A stretch of 64,000 nucleotides of DNA from contig NZ_CP126539.1 in the NCBI RefSeq assembly GCF_030177755.1, positions 2,566,001 through 2,630,000 of the forward strand, given 5' to 3'. Source of the stretch: Devosia sp. RR2S18. GTDB taxonomy: Bacteria > Pseudomonadota > Alphaproteobacteria > Rhizobiales > Devosiaceae. A program made the translations under genes and the position numbers. Numbering within the stretch: the first letter of the stretch is position 1; the number at the start of each line of letters is the position of its first letter. Under the pieces are notes generated by a model. It had not been told where the DNA came from and made no database searches. It saw only the letters and a program-made list of their open reading frames with translations. Below are positions 17,492-26,382 of this stretch, piece by piece.

Positions 17492-18589
17492 ATGGTTGAG
17501 AAATTTGCGTTTCTGGTTCACCCCCGCAACACCTTGCGGGAAGATATGGGTCTGCTTTTTGGCCCGCCGTTCCGCCTCATTCCCGAAGCGGCACTGCGCA
17601 CCGCATTGCGCCGGCTGCCGCTCCCTCCGATGGTAACCGGGCAACTTCATCGCGTGGACAGCCCCCAGGACGTCGCCGGCTCGATCATCACCGTGCCCCT
17701 TACCCCCACCCAGTTGCTGACACTCCCCCGCAATCAGGTGCAGGCGCGAATTTCTGCGGCCATCGACAAGGCCAAGGACTTGGGGGCGAGCGTAGTGGGT
17801 CTCGGCGCCCTTACCGCGCCCGCTTCGGCGGGTGGCAAGGCGTTCGCCAGGCGCACCGATATCGGGGTGACCAACGGCAACGCTTTCACCGCTGCCATGA
17901 CCCTGCTCGCCATGGAACGCCTCCTGGTGCGCCTTCCCGCTGACACCCTGATCGCGCTCGTGGGCGCAACGGGCAGTGTTGGCACCTGCCTCACCCGCCT
18001 GCTGGCGCGCAAACATGCCGGCAGGCTGCTACTCGTGGCCCGCAACCGCGGCCGCCTTGAAACCCTGGCAGAGGAAGTCAGGAGCGATGATCTTGCGGTC
18101 AGCGTCAGCACGGACATGGCGGACGTCCGCAATGCGGGACTGGTGGTGCTGCTGACATCGGCACCCGAAGCGATCCTGCGCACCGAGCATCTGGGACAGG
18201 GAGCCGTGGTGCTCGACGACACCGTTCCCCGCAACACCGATGAAGGCCTCCTCAAGTCCCGGCCGGATGTAACAATCATCGATGGCGGCCTCGTCGAAAT
18301 ACCGGGCTTTGACCTCAAGGGCTGTTCCATCGGGCTGGCGCCGAAGCTGGCCTATGCCTGCCTCGCCGAAACCATGCTTTTGGCATTGAGCGGACATCGG
18401 GGGCACTTCTCCATCGGCGCACCCGAAGTTCACCAGGCCGAACATCTTCTCGGTCTGGCTGCACGATACCGGCATCTCGGCTTCCAACTGGCGCCGTTTC
18501 AGTCCTTCGGCCGCAAGCTCGGTGCCTTCGATTATCCGGAAACGGCGCCGCTCTTCTCCGGCAAGGAGGTCGTCACATGCGCCGCGTAG
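17492..18589 (+). CDS. Long-chain acyl-ACP reductase-like protein (AAR family)
   Basis: 365 residues, ATG 17492 preceded by AGGGG. It resembles the cyanobacterial acyl-ACP reductase (AAR), which reduces acyl-ACP to fatty aldehyde with NADPH. Visible support: GASVVGLGALTAPASAGGKA, the DIGVTNGNAFTAAMTL segment, the Rossmann motif VALVGATGSVGT-type (LVGATGSVGTCLTRLLARK), and KLAYACLAETMLLALSGHRG. In that last segment Cys290 aligns with the acyl-thioester Cys of AAR (near residue 294). No aldehyde-deformylating oxygenase is present, so the aldehyde's fate is unclear. Its 3' end overlaps the next gene by 13 bases. A plain shikimate-dehydrogenase-like oxidoreductase is the alternative. Confidence 0.72.
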   Translation: MVEKFAFLVHPRNTLREDMGLLFGPPFRLIPEAALRTALRRLPLPPMVTGQLHRVDSPQDVAGSIITVPLTPTQLLTLPRNQVQARISAAIDKAKDLGASVVGLGALTAPASAGGKAFARRTDIGVTNGNAFTAAMTLLAMERLLVRLPADTLIALVGATGSVGTCLTRLLARKHAGRLLLVARNRGRLETLAEEVRSDDLAVSVSTDMADVRNAGLVVLLTSAPEAILRTEHLGQGAVVLDDTVPRNTDEGLLKSRPDVTIIDGGLVEIPGFDLKGCSIGLAPKLAYACLAETMLLALSGHRGHFSIGAPEVHQAEHLLGLAARYRHLGFQLAPFQSFGRKLGAFDYPETAPLFSGKEVVTCAA

Positions 18590-19863
18590 TCATTCTGGGC
18601 GGCGGATATGCCGGGCTGCACGCGCACGCCGTCCTCAAACGCCAGCTGAACCGCCAACTGGCGGCAGGCACCTGCGAGATAATTCTGGTCTCCCGTGACC
18701 CCTATCACACCTTTCATGGCTGGACCGGCGAGATTCTCTCGGGTCAACTGCCGGTCGAAACCACGCTGACACCGATCGAGCCGCTGGTGGGGAACCAGTT
18801 CCTCCAGGCAGAGGTTCTGTCCCTGGATGCCTCCCGCAATTGTCTGCAGCTGGCGGTTGACGGTCGTGTCGAGGAGCTCACCTTTGATCACCTGCTGCTC
18901 GCAACAGGCTCGAAGGATCCTTTCGAAACGCTTGATGGACTTGCCGAACACGGCTGGTGCATCAAGGACAGCCGCGACATGCAAAAGCTGGTCCGGCGTC
19001 TCGAGGAGATCGAGCGATCGCGTGCCAAGGTGCGCAACGTTGTTGTGGTCGGCGGCGGGTTTGCCGGGGTGGAGACGGCCGCCGCGCTGGCAGAGCGATT
19101 TGCCGGCAACGGGCAGACCACAATTCATCTGATGTCGGGTACGCACGAGTTGCTCGAGCAGTTGCGCCCCCAGTTTGATCGCCTTGCCGATACCGCAGCG
19201 GCGGCGCTCCGATCCTCCGGCGTTGTCGTCCATGCCGGCCAACACGCCGAAGCGATCGAATGCGACCACGTGAGGACGGCAGACGGCTATCAGCTTGCCT
19301 CGGACCTGACCATTGTTGCCGCAGGCATCAGCTTTTCGGTGCTCAAGGGATCAGAACACCTGCCGAGGAACGGTCGAGGTCAGTTGCTGACCGATTGCCA
19401 CCTGCGGGTGGCCGGACAACACAACATCTGGGCGGCTGGCGATCTGGCGGAGGTATTGCATCCCCTCACCGGCGCTCCCTGCCTCGCCAATGCTCTTTGG
19501 GCGATGAAGCAAGGAGACTGCGTGGGACGCAACATTGCCGCGGCAGTTGCCGGCACACGGCTCAAGCCTTTCGCCTTCAAGGGCTTGGGGCAGACCGCCG
19601 GCCTGCCCGGGGGACGGGGCATCACCGAGCTCTTCGGCGTGCAGTTCACGGGGCGACTTGCCTGGTTGATCCGCATCCTGTTCTTTGCCTGGTACATGCC
19701 GTCCCGCTCAAGAGGGTTTAGCCTGGCGTTAGAACTTTTCAGCCGTATGACCCGACAGTCCTTGAGCCAAAAGGCCCATGCTTGGGATTCGGGTAGCCCC
19801 GCCTCGGATCCTGTGCGATCCATCGGCGTTTCCGCGCCAGCTCACTGGCATCGCCCCTCCTAG
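18577..19863 (+). CDS. NDH-2-like FAD-dependent NAD(P)H oxidoreductase
   Basis: 428 residues. N-terminal FAD-binding motif VVILGGGYAGLHA, a second dinucleotide motif VVVVGGGFAGVETAAAL (NADH), and the C-terminal FAD contact NIWAAGDLAEV. A hydrophobic C-terminal stretch (LAWLIRILFFAWYM) suggests membrane association, as in type II NADH dehydrogenases. It overlaps the acyl-ACP-reductase-like gene, so the two are co-translated. Joint function is unknown; it may recycle or supply reducing power or act on the aldehyde pathway (inference). Confidence 0.82.
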   Translation: MRRVVILGGGYAGLHAHAVLKRQLNRQLAAGTCEIILVSRDPYHTFHGWTGEILSGQLPVETTLTPIEPLVGNQFLQAEVLSLDASRNCLQLAVDGRVEELTFDHLLLATGSKDPFETLDGLAEHGWCIKDSRDMQKLVRRLEEIERSRAKVRNVVVVGGGFAGVETAAALAERFAGNGQTTIHLMSGTHELLEQLRPQFDRLADTAAAALRSSGVVVHAGQHAEAIECDHVRTADGYQLASDLTIVAAGISFSVLKGSEHLPRNGRGQLLTDCHLRVAGQHNIWAAGDLAEVLHPLTGAPCLANALWAMKQGDCVGRNIAAAVAGTRLKPFAFKGLGQTAGLPGGRGITELFGVQFTGRLAWLIRILFFAWYMPSRSRGFSLALELFSRMTRQSLSQKAHAWDSGSPASDPVRSIGVSAPAHWHRPS

Positions 19864-19875
19864 CAGGTAACAACA

Positions 19876-19909
19876 CACCTCACCCGCGTGAGTACCGGCG
19901 GGTGAGGTG
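19876..19909 (+). terminator. Strong terminator-like hairpin
   Basis: A perfect 12-bp stem CACCTCACCCGC / GCGGGTGAGGTG with a 10-base loop, 13 bases after the NDH-2-like stop. No T-tract follows, so it may act as a transcript-stabilising hairpin rather than a classical terminator. Confidence 0.7.
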
Positions 19910-20225
19910 CTATGTCTGGGTCGACCTTAGAACAACCGCGCTGAGTAGATAAGGGGCAGAAACCCTGCTTTCGCGAAAGCCTAACGGTTCGCGGGTCCCG
20001 CCGGGTTCGAGCGGTCAGTATCCTCTCAGGCCCCTCCGATATGGACCTTGGGGGAGGTGTCGATTGAACTTTCGGATGAGCTGCAGACCTCGATCTGGTG
20101 GATAGTACAAAATCCTTCCATTGCCTGAGCTTTTGTGCCTGTGAGGCAGTCTGCCGCAGGCTTTACCCAGCGAATTGCAGGCGGCTCACCGGCACCGAGC
20201 GCACCCGCTTCCAGTCCATAAGAGC
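19910..20225. other. Gene-free stretch before the IS nest
   Basis: No recognisable gene or relic in these 316 bases. Confidence 0.5.
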
Positions 20226-21140
20226 TGGCTCGGGAAATCTGAACAGTGAGATAAGTGGATTATCTGCCTGACAGCGGCCATCATGGCCGCGAACAGGAGA
20301 GATCATGACGAGACGACCCCGCCGCAACCATACCCCGGCGTTCAAGGCGAAGGTGGCACTGGCGGCGCTCAAGGGCGAGAAGAGAGGTGGCTCGGGAAAG
20401 TTGGACAGCGGGATAGGTGGATTTCGTGCCTGATGGCGGCCAGTATGGCTGCGCACAGGAGAGACCATGACGAGACGACCCCGCCGCAACCACACACCGG
20501 CATTTGAAGGCGAACGTGGCCCTGGCGGCGCTCACGGGCGAGAAGACGCTAGCCGAATTGGCACAGCCGTTCGATTTGCATGCCAACCAAATCACGCAAT
20601 GGCGCAGCCAACTGCTTGAGGGTGCGGCTGATGTGTTCGGCGGCGACGCTCGCACCGAACCATCCGTCCCCGGCTGTGGATGTGAAAACGCTGCATGCCA
20701 AGATTGGCCAGCTGACGCTGGAGAACGATTTTTTGGAAGGTGCGCTCAGCAAAGCGGGCCTGCTGAGCGTAAAGCGATGATCGACCACGACCATGATCTG
20801 CCGGTGAGCCGGCAGGCACAGGTGCTCAACATCAGCCGGAGCAGCGTCTATTACCGGCCCCGTCCGGTATCACCCAGTGACCTGGCGCTGATGCGCCGGA
20901 TCGATGAGCTGCATCTGGATTACCCGTTCGCTGGTGCCCGTATGTTGCGGGATATGCTGGCGAGGGAAGGACTTGCTGTCGGCCGGCTGCGCGTATCCAC
21001 GCTGATGAAGCGCATGGGAATCCAGGCGATCTACCGCCGCCCCAATACCTCAAAACCGGCACTAGGCCACAAGGTCTACCCCTACCTCCTGCGCAAGTTG
21101 TCGGTGACGCGACCCAACCAGGTCTGGGCCATCGACATTA
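20226..21140 (+). mobile_element. Two tandem truncated IS3-family copies
   Basis: The first copy starts TGGCTCGGGAAATC at 20226 and has the orfA start (MTRRPRRNHTPAFKAKVALA) but stops after about 160 bp. There a second copy begins with the same end (TGGCTCGGGAAAGT, 20388). The second copy has orfA frameshifted near 20503 (frame 20504 on gives KTLAELAQPFDLHANQITQW) and fused toward orfB (PVSRQAQVLNISRSSVYYRP). It is cut at WAIDIT, just at the first catalytic Asp, by the IS110 piece. Neither can transpose on its own. Confidence 0.8.
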
Positions 21141-21306
21141 CTCTGAGTAATTGATCGCCCGCGCTCTCCGGCGGATCTTGAGGACCGCCAATAAGAGAGG
21201 AGAGCAAATTGGAAACGTACTACGTTGGCCTTGACGTCTCGAAGGTCGAGACGGCGATCTGCATCCGACGCCAGGATGGGCACATAGAGTTGGCGGTGAA
21301 GAATGA
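21141..21306 (+). mobile_element. IS110-family 5' fragment
   Basis: The 5' end of an IS110-type element with the first ~32 transposase residues (METYYVGLDVSKVETAICIR), including the DEDD first Asp in GLDVSK. It is truncated by an IS5-type end at about 21307. Confidence 0.75.
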
Positions 21307-21405
21307 CAACGAGTGTGGGTCCATGATGCAGCTCCATGATCGGGCCACATCAGTGAATCACGATAGCATCGTTGTTGCGAGGGTTTTTGCCGGTCTCTAG
21401 ATGTT
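21307..21405 (-). mobile_element. IS5-family end fragment
   Basis: About 100 bp matching, in reverse, the left end of the IS5-family element at 22756: the start codon context, GTGAATCACGATAGCATC and the terminal GTTTTTGCCGGTCTC. Only the end and first codons remain. Confidence 0.75.
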
Positions 21406-22705
21406 TGATCCCGGACTTTGATGGTGCACTATTCTCCATGGAATGGAAGGATGCGCTATGGGACAGGTTCTACACGGCAGCGCCACAACGACAGAGGCAA
21501 TCCGTCGAGCAATACAAAATAGTCAAGAGAGCCTGAGAACGCTTTCGAAGCGATATGGGATCAACCAGAAGACCGTCGCCAAGTGGAAGCGGCGGAGTTC
21601 GACGACCGACCTGAAGACCGGACCGAAAGAGCCGCATTCAACAGTTCTGTCCTTGGAAGACGAAGCGGGCGCCCTCACCACTGGCGAGGTGGTGGTCCAT
21701 CTCTGCGTTCAGGGCACGCTCAGTCAGCGCCTTCTTCAGCGAATCCAGCAGACCGCCTTGTTCAAACGCCGCACTGGCCGCACCGCCAGCCAGGAGCTGG
21801 TCGAGAAGTTCGTTCGGTATGGCAGGTTCTTTGCGTCGCGACATAGGGGAGACTCCTTCTTACCCATTATGCCGCCTACACACGGAAATCCCGACACTCC
21901 CGGCGTTTCGCCGTCATACGCTCCTGCCGCTGGACGATTGTTTGTACGCTCTCCAGCCGACGATCCCGCATCTAACCCTGTCTTCACTGCATCGCTGTCT
22001 GCAACGACATGGCATCAGTCGCCTGCCCGATGGCGGGGGCGACAAACCTCCAAAGAAAAAGTTCAAGCGCTACCCCATCGGCTATTTCCACATCGACATC
22101 GCTGAGGTCCACACCGAAGAAGGCAAGCTTTACCTGCTGGTTGCCATCGATCGCACGTCGAAGTTCGCCTTTGTTGAACTGCATCAGAAGGCGACCCGCC
22201 GCGTTGCAGGGAACTTCCTGAGAGCCCTCGCCGCGGCCGTTCCCTACAAGATCCACACCGTGCTTACCGACAACGGCACGCACTTCACCGATCCAAAGGG
22301 CGGCGCCTGGACGCCGGAGGAGATCAAGACTTTACGGGCGGAAAAGGCGTTCTTCCACGCCCATTCCTTCGAACTCGCCTGCGCCGATCTCGACATCGAA
22401 CATCGGCTCACCAAGCCGCGGCATCCGTGGACAAATGGTCAGGTCGAGCGGATGAACCGGACCATCAAGGAGGCGACCGTCAGGCGCTTCCACTACGACA
22501 GCCACGATCAGCTTCTTCAGCACCTTCGGGACTTCATCGACGCCTACAACTTTGGAGGGCGACTGAAGACGCTGAAGGGCCTCACTCCATACGAGTTCAT
22601 CTGCAAGCAGTGGACTGCAAACCCAGATTCATTCATCATAGATCCGATCCATCAGATGCCGGGACTAAACATCTGGACGCCCGCAAAAACTAGGTGTTGA
22701 GCCTG
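21406..22705 (+). mobile_element. IS481-family element split by an IS256 fragment
   Basis: The transposase starts at ATG 21458 (MGQVLHGSATTTEAIRRAIQ, SKRYGINQKTVAKWKRR). It is interrupted after TVLSLEDEA by 233 bp of an IS256 element and resumes VAFRRHTLLPLDDCLYAL in another frame. The rve core is intact in the second half: HIDIAEVHTEEGKLYLLVAI (Asp), TDNGTHFT (Asp) and NGQVERMNRTIKEAT (Glu). The gene ends at 22700. It is inactivated by the insertion. Confidence 0.85.
21669..21901 (-). mobile_element. IS256 end fragment (233 bp)
   Basis: Reverse copy of the first 233 bp of the intact IS256 element at 31856-33177, from the terminal GGGAGTGTCGGGATTTCC to codon ~59 of its transposase (ending GAGGGCGC). 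There is no right end and no obvious target duplication, so it is a deletion remnant or a one-ended/recombination product. Confidence 0.88.
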
Positions 22706-22755
22706 GCGTCATCGTAAGGGCGGGCTAAGTCAGCACCTCGGGCAGCATTTGAGCT

Positions 22756-24039
22756 GGAGACCCGCAAAAACTCTCGCAGCATCGATGCTATCGTGATTCA
22801 CTGATGTCGCCCGATCATGGAGCTGCATCATGGACCCACACTCGCTGTTCAGTCTCAACGATCATCTTGAGGCGCTGAGTCAGCATGGCGATCCGCTCGA
22901 GGTGTTGGAGCAGACGGTAGACTTTGAGTACTTCCGGTCTTGGCTGGTCGAAGGGCTGGGTTATGGCGATGGCAGCAAGGGTGGCCGCCCTCCGTTCGAT
23001 CCGGTAGCCATGTTCAAGATACTGATCCTGCAAGCCCAGCACAACTTATCCGATGCCCGCATGGAGTTCATGATCCGGGATCGGCTCAGCTGGATGCGGT
23101 TCCTGGGGTTCTCGCTCGGTGACCGCACCCCCGATGAGAACACCATTCGCCATTTCCGCAACCGGATGACCGAGACCGGCACGCTCAAGCGGGTGATGAA
23201 GGCGTTCGACTGGCAACTGCACAAGAAGGGCTACATCCCTATGTCGGGGCAGATCGTCGACGCCTCCCTGGTGCCTGCGCCCAAGCAGCGCAACACCGAT
23301 GGCGAGCGGGACGCCATCAAGGCTGGCAAGACGGCACAGGAGATATGGCCTGACGAGCCGGCCAAGGCGGCGCAGAAGGATACCGATGCGCGCTGGACGC
23401 TCAAGATTGGCGGCAGGGTGCGGTATCGGCCAGATGGCACGCCGTTGCCCATGATCGCGCTGCCGGTGTTCGGATACAAAAGCCATATCAGCATCGACCG
23501 GCGCTATGGCTTCATCCGGGCCGCTGCCGTGACCTCGGCCAATCATCCCGATGGACGCATGCTGCGCCAGGTCATCGACCGACAAAACACTGGCAGCGAA
23601 GTCTGGGCCGACAGCGCCTACCGCTCACAGAGCAACGAGGCTTGGCTCGCCGACCGCATGCTGACCAGCCGCATCCATCGGCGCAAGCCCAAGGGCAAAT
23701 CGATGCCGATCGCGACCGCCAGAGCCAACGCGGCCAAGTCTGCGATCCGTGCCAAGGTCGAGCATGTCTTTGCCCATCAGAAAAACCGGTTCGGCCTGTT
23801 CATCCGCACCATCGGCATCACCAGAGCCGAAGCCAAACTCACCTTGGCCAATCTCGCCTACAACTTCGACCGCCTGATCTTCCACGAAAGGTGCGTTGCC
23901 AAGGCATGAGTCCGCCCGAAGCACCTCGAAAACGCCTCCATGGGTCGCCACCCAGGGCCGAAGCCCTAGCCCGACACTGAACTCAGCCAGCACTCATGGA
24001 AAAGCTGGGGCTCACCAAAGCAGTTTTTGCGGGTCTCCA
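22756..24039 (+). mobile_element. IS5-family element, copy 1 (intact)
   Basis: 1,284 bp with inverted ends GGAGACCCGCAAAAACT (left) and GCAGTTTTTGCGGGTCTCC (right). It is flanked by AGCT at 22752-22755 and 24040-24043, a 4-bp duplication as expected for IS5. It carries one full-length transposase gene. Confidence 0.88.
22830..23909 (+). CDS. IS5-family transposase
   Basis: 359 residues. N-terminal DUF772 segment (GGRPPFDPVAMFKILILQAQ, NLSDARMEFMIRDRLSWMRF). DDE positions are visible in SGQIVDASLVPAP (Asp), VWADSAYRSQSNEAWL (Asp) and IRAKVEHVFAHQKNRFGLF (Glu). The gene is uninterrupted and probably active. A second, damaged copy lies inverted next to it. Confidence 0.93.
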   Translation: MDPHSLFSLNDHLEALSQHGDPLEVLEQTVDFEYFRSWLVEGLGYGDGSKGGRPPFDPVAMFKILILQAQHNLSDARMEFMIRDRLSWMRFLGFSLGDRTPDENTIRHFRNRMTETGTLKRVMKAFDWQLHKKGYIPMSGQIVDASLVPAPKQRNTDGERDAIKAGKTAQEIWPDEPAKAAQKDTDARWTLKIGGRVRYRPDGTPLPMIALPVFGYKSHISIDRRYGFIRAAAVTSANHPDGRMLRQVIDRQNTGSEVWADSAYRSQSNEAWLADRMLTSRIHRRKPKGKSMPIATARANAAKSAIRAKVEHVFAHQKNRFGLFIRTIGITRAEAKLTLANLAYNFDRLIFHERCVAKA

Positions 24040-24043
24040 GCTC

Positions 24044-25194
24044 TGGGTGTGACGGTCTGTGGTGTTCGACGAGTTTACTTCCTGGGTTCTGGGCAGACTC
24101 ATGGCGTGGCAACGCACCTTTCGTGGAAGATCAGGCGGTCGAAGTTGTAGGCGAGATTGGCCAGCGTGAGTTTGGTTTCTGCCCGGCTGATACCGATGGT
24201 GCGGATGAACAGGCCGAAGCGGTTTTCTGATGGGCGAAGACATGCTCGACCTTGGCACGGATCGCAGACTTGGCCGCATTTGCTCTGGCGGTCGCGATCT
24301 GCATCGGCTTGCCCTTGGGCTTGCGCCGATGGATGCGGCTGGTCAGCATCCGATCAGTCAGCCAAGCCTCGTTGCTCTGTGAGCGGTAAGCACTGTCGGC
24401 CCAGACTTCGCTGCCAGTATTTTCCCGGTCGATGACCTGGCGCAGCATGCGTCCATCGGGATGATTAGCCGAGGTCACCGCAGCAGCCCGGATGAAGCCA
24501 TAACGCCGATCGATGCTGATGTGGCTTTTGTAGCCGAACACCGGCAGCGCGATCAGGGGCAACGGTGTGCCATCTGGTCGGTACCGCACCTTGCCGCCAA
24601 TCTTGAGCGTCCAGCGCGCATCGGTGTCCTTCTGGGCCGCTTTGGCCGGCTCGTCCGGCCATATCTCCTCAGCCGTCTTGCCGGCTTTGATGGCCTGCTG
24701 CCCCGACATGGGGATGTAGCCCTTCCTGTGTAGTTGCCAGTCGAAGGCCTTCATCACCCGCTTCAGGGTGCCGGTATCGGTCATCCGGTGGCGAAAATGG
24801 CGAATGGTGTTCTCATCGGGGGTGCGGTAACCGAGTGAGAACCCCAGGAACCGCATCCAACTGAGCCGATCCCGGATCATGAACTCCATGCGGGCATCGG
24901 ACAGGTTGTGCTGGACTTGCAGGATCAGAATCTTGAACATGGCCACTGGATCGAACGGCGGCCGGCCTCCCTTGCTGCCATCGCCATAACCAAGCCCTTC
25001 GACCAGCCAAGACCGGAAGTACTCGAAATCTACCGTTCGCTCCAAAACCTCGAGCGGATCCCCCTGCTGGCTCAGTGCCTCAAGGTGATCGTTGAGACTG
25101 AATAGCGAGTGTGGGTCCATCACGACGCTCCATGATCAAGCGAGGTCAGTGAATCACGACAGCATCAAAGGCGCGAGGGTTTTTGCGGGCGTCC
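24044..25194 (-). mobile_element. IS5-family element, copy 2 (damaged, inverted)
   Basis: Inverted relative of copy 1, starting at 25194 (GGACGCCCGCAAAAACC). Its transposase (25123 to 24131) lost about 30 residues after YIPMSGQ, including the first catalytic Asp, and shifts frame after HVFAHQK. The 3' end lacks the terminal repeat. Its start end sits inside the wzy-like gene, replacing that gene's last codons. Together with copy 1 it forms a ~1-kb inverted repeat. Confidence 0.85.
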
Positions 25195-26382
25195 ATCTAG
25201 CAGGCTTCTTGGCGGTACAATATCAGCCTTACGAAGGCACACCTCCGCCCATGCTAACGCGAGCAGAGAACCAAACAGAAAATTGATGGACGTCATGCCG
25301 GAGTTCACCGTGTTGATCCATAATACCATGCACATCATGGCGGTCGCAGAGCGGCTGTCCGGCCCACCGCGCACCAAATTCCGAACTCGACTTAACTGGC
25401 GTCCTAGAAACAACATGAACAACAGCAAGCCCATCACCCCGAGCCGAAACAGAATGTCGAACAAAGTGCTGTGTGTAGCCACAAGCAGTCTATCTTCGTC
25501 ATCTTCAGAACGAAGCCGCCAACCATCATTGCGGATATCTGAGTAGTTGTTGGAAATCCACTCGGTTCCAAAGCCGACTCCAACGCCGAATGTGTCTACG
25601 ACAGACCTTAAAACATCTCTCCAAAATAACGCTCTAATAGCTATGTTTGGATCGAGCGGAAGTAAATTACCGAGCAGAATAACCGACAAGACCGAACCAA
25701 TCACCGCCGCACCGAGCAGCATGATTGGCAGAGTGCGATAAAATGGAAACAGCCTACATGCAACCAACGAAATCATGAACAGCACAGACTGACTGGAGTT
25801 ACAGAACACCATCATTGCTCCGCAGCTGAACAAGAAAAGGGGCAAACTACGTACCCGATAAAAAACCCATATCGTGAAGAATATGAGGGTTGTAGCATTC
25901 TCGTTATTCAGCACATAAATCTGGGTTTTATAGTTCCACTCCCCTTCTCCTAGAAAACGTGACAACCGAGAAATGATTAGCGAGGCGATGAATAGTGAGA
26001 AGGCATGCATGATCACTTGTTGGCGCATTCTAGCAAGCCCACCAACCACCGCAGGATACACTATTAACAAGATGGGCAGCCAAGCCCACTGCCGCAGTGC
26101 GGCGCCTGGTTCATAATAAAGCGTCCAGCTCGGCGGCATCAGTCGCAGCAAGGATAGCGTTAGTAAAAGAGAAGCGAACAGAAAAAGAGGCATAAGGCCG
26201 CCCATCTGCCGCATGTTTGCAACCGTGGCAGTTGCGCAAGCGAAACATACGAGTGCCAACGGCCATTCACCTAGTGGCCTAACCGAACTGAAAACTAGTG
26301 CATACAGAGCAGCAGCAACCAAGGCGAAAATTGCGGGCGCACAAGGTTTAGCACGATCTAACGATCGTTCGGCGAGTTCCAT
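25165..26382 (-). CDS. Wzy-like O-antigen/EPS polymerase, C-terminus altered by IS insertion
   Basis: About 405 residues from ATG 26382, which overlaps the flippase stop by one base (TGATG). Ten or more hydrophobic helices are visible (e.g. IFALVAAALYALVFSSV, MPLFLFASLLLTLSLLRL, TLPIMLLGAAVIGSVLSVIL). A periplasmic loop contains FGVGVGFGTEWISNNYS before ATHSTLFDILFRLGVMGLLL, the pattern of Wzy_C/O-antigen polymerases. The last ~9 residues (GRPQKPSRL) are encoded by the IS5 copy 2 end, so the native tail is lost. It probably joins repeat units in the periplasm. Confidence 0.75.
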   Translation of the reverse strand: MELAERSLDRAKPCAPAIFALVAAALYALVFSSVRPLGEWPLALVCFACATATVANMRQMGGLMPLFLFASLLLTLSLLRLMPPSWTLYYEPGAALRQWAWLPILLIVYPAVVGGLARMRQQVIMHAFSLFIASLIISRLSRFLGEGEWNYKTQIYVLNNENATTLIFFTIWVFYRVRSLPLFLFSCGAMMVFCNSSQSVLFMISLVACRLFPFYRTLPIMLLGAAVIGSVLSVILLGNLLPLDPNIAIRALFWRDVLRSVVDTFGVGVGFGTEWISNNYSDIRNDGWRLRSEDDEDRLLVATHSTLFDILFRLGVMGLLLFMLFLGRQLSRVRNLVRGGPDSRSATAMMCMVLWINTVNSGMTSINFLFGSLLALAWAEVCLRKADIVPPRSLLDGRPQKPSRL

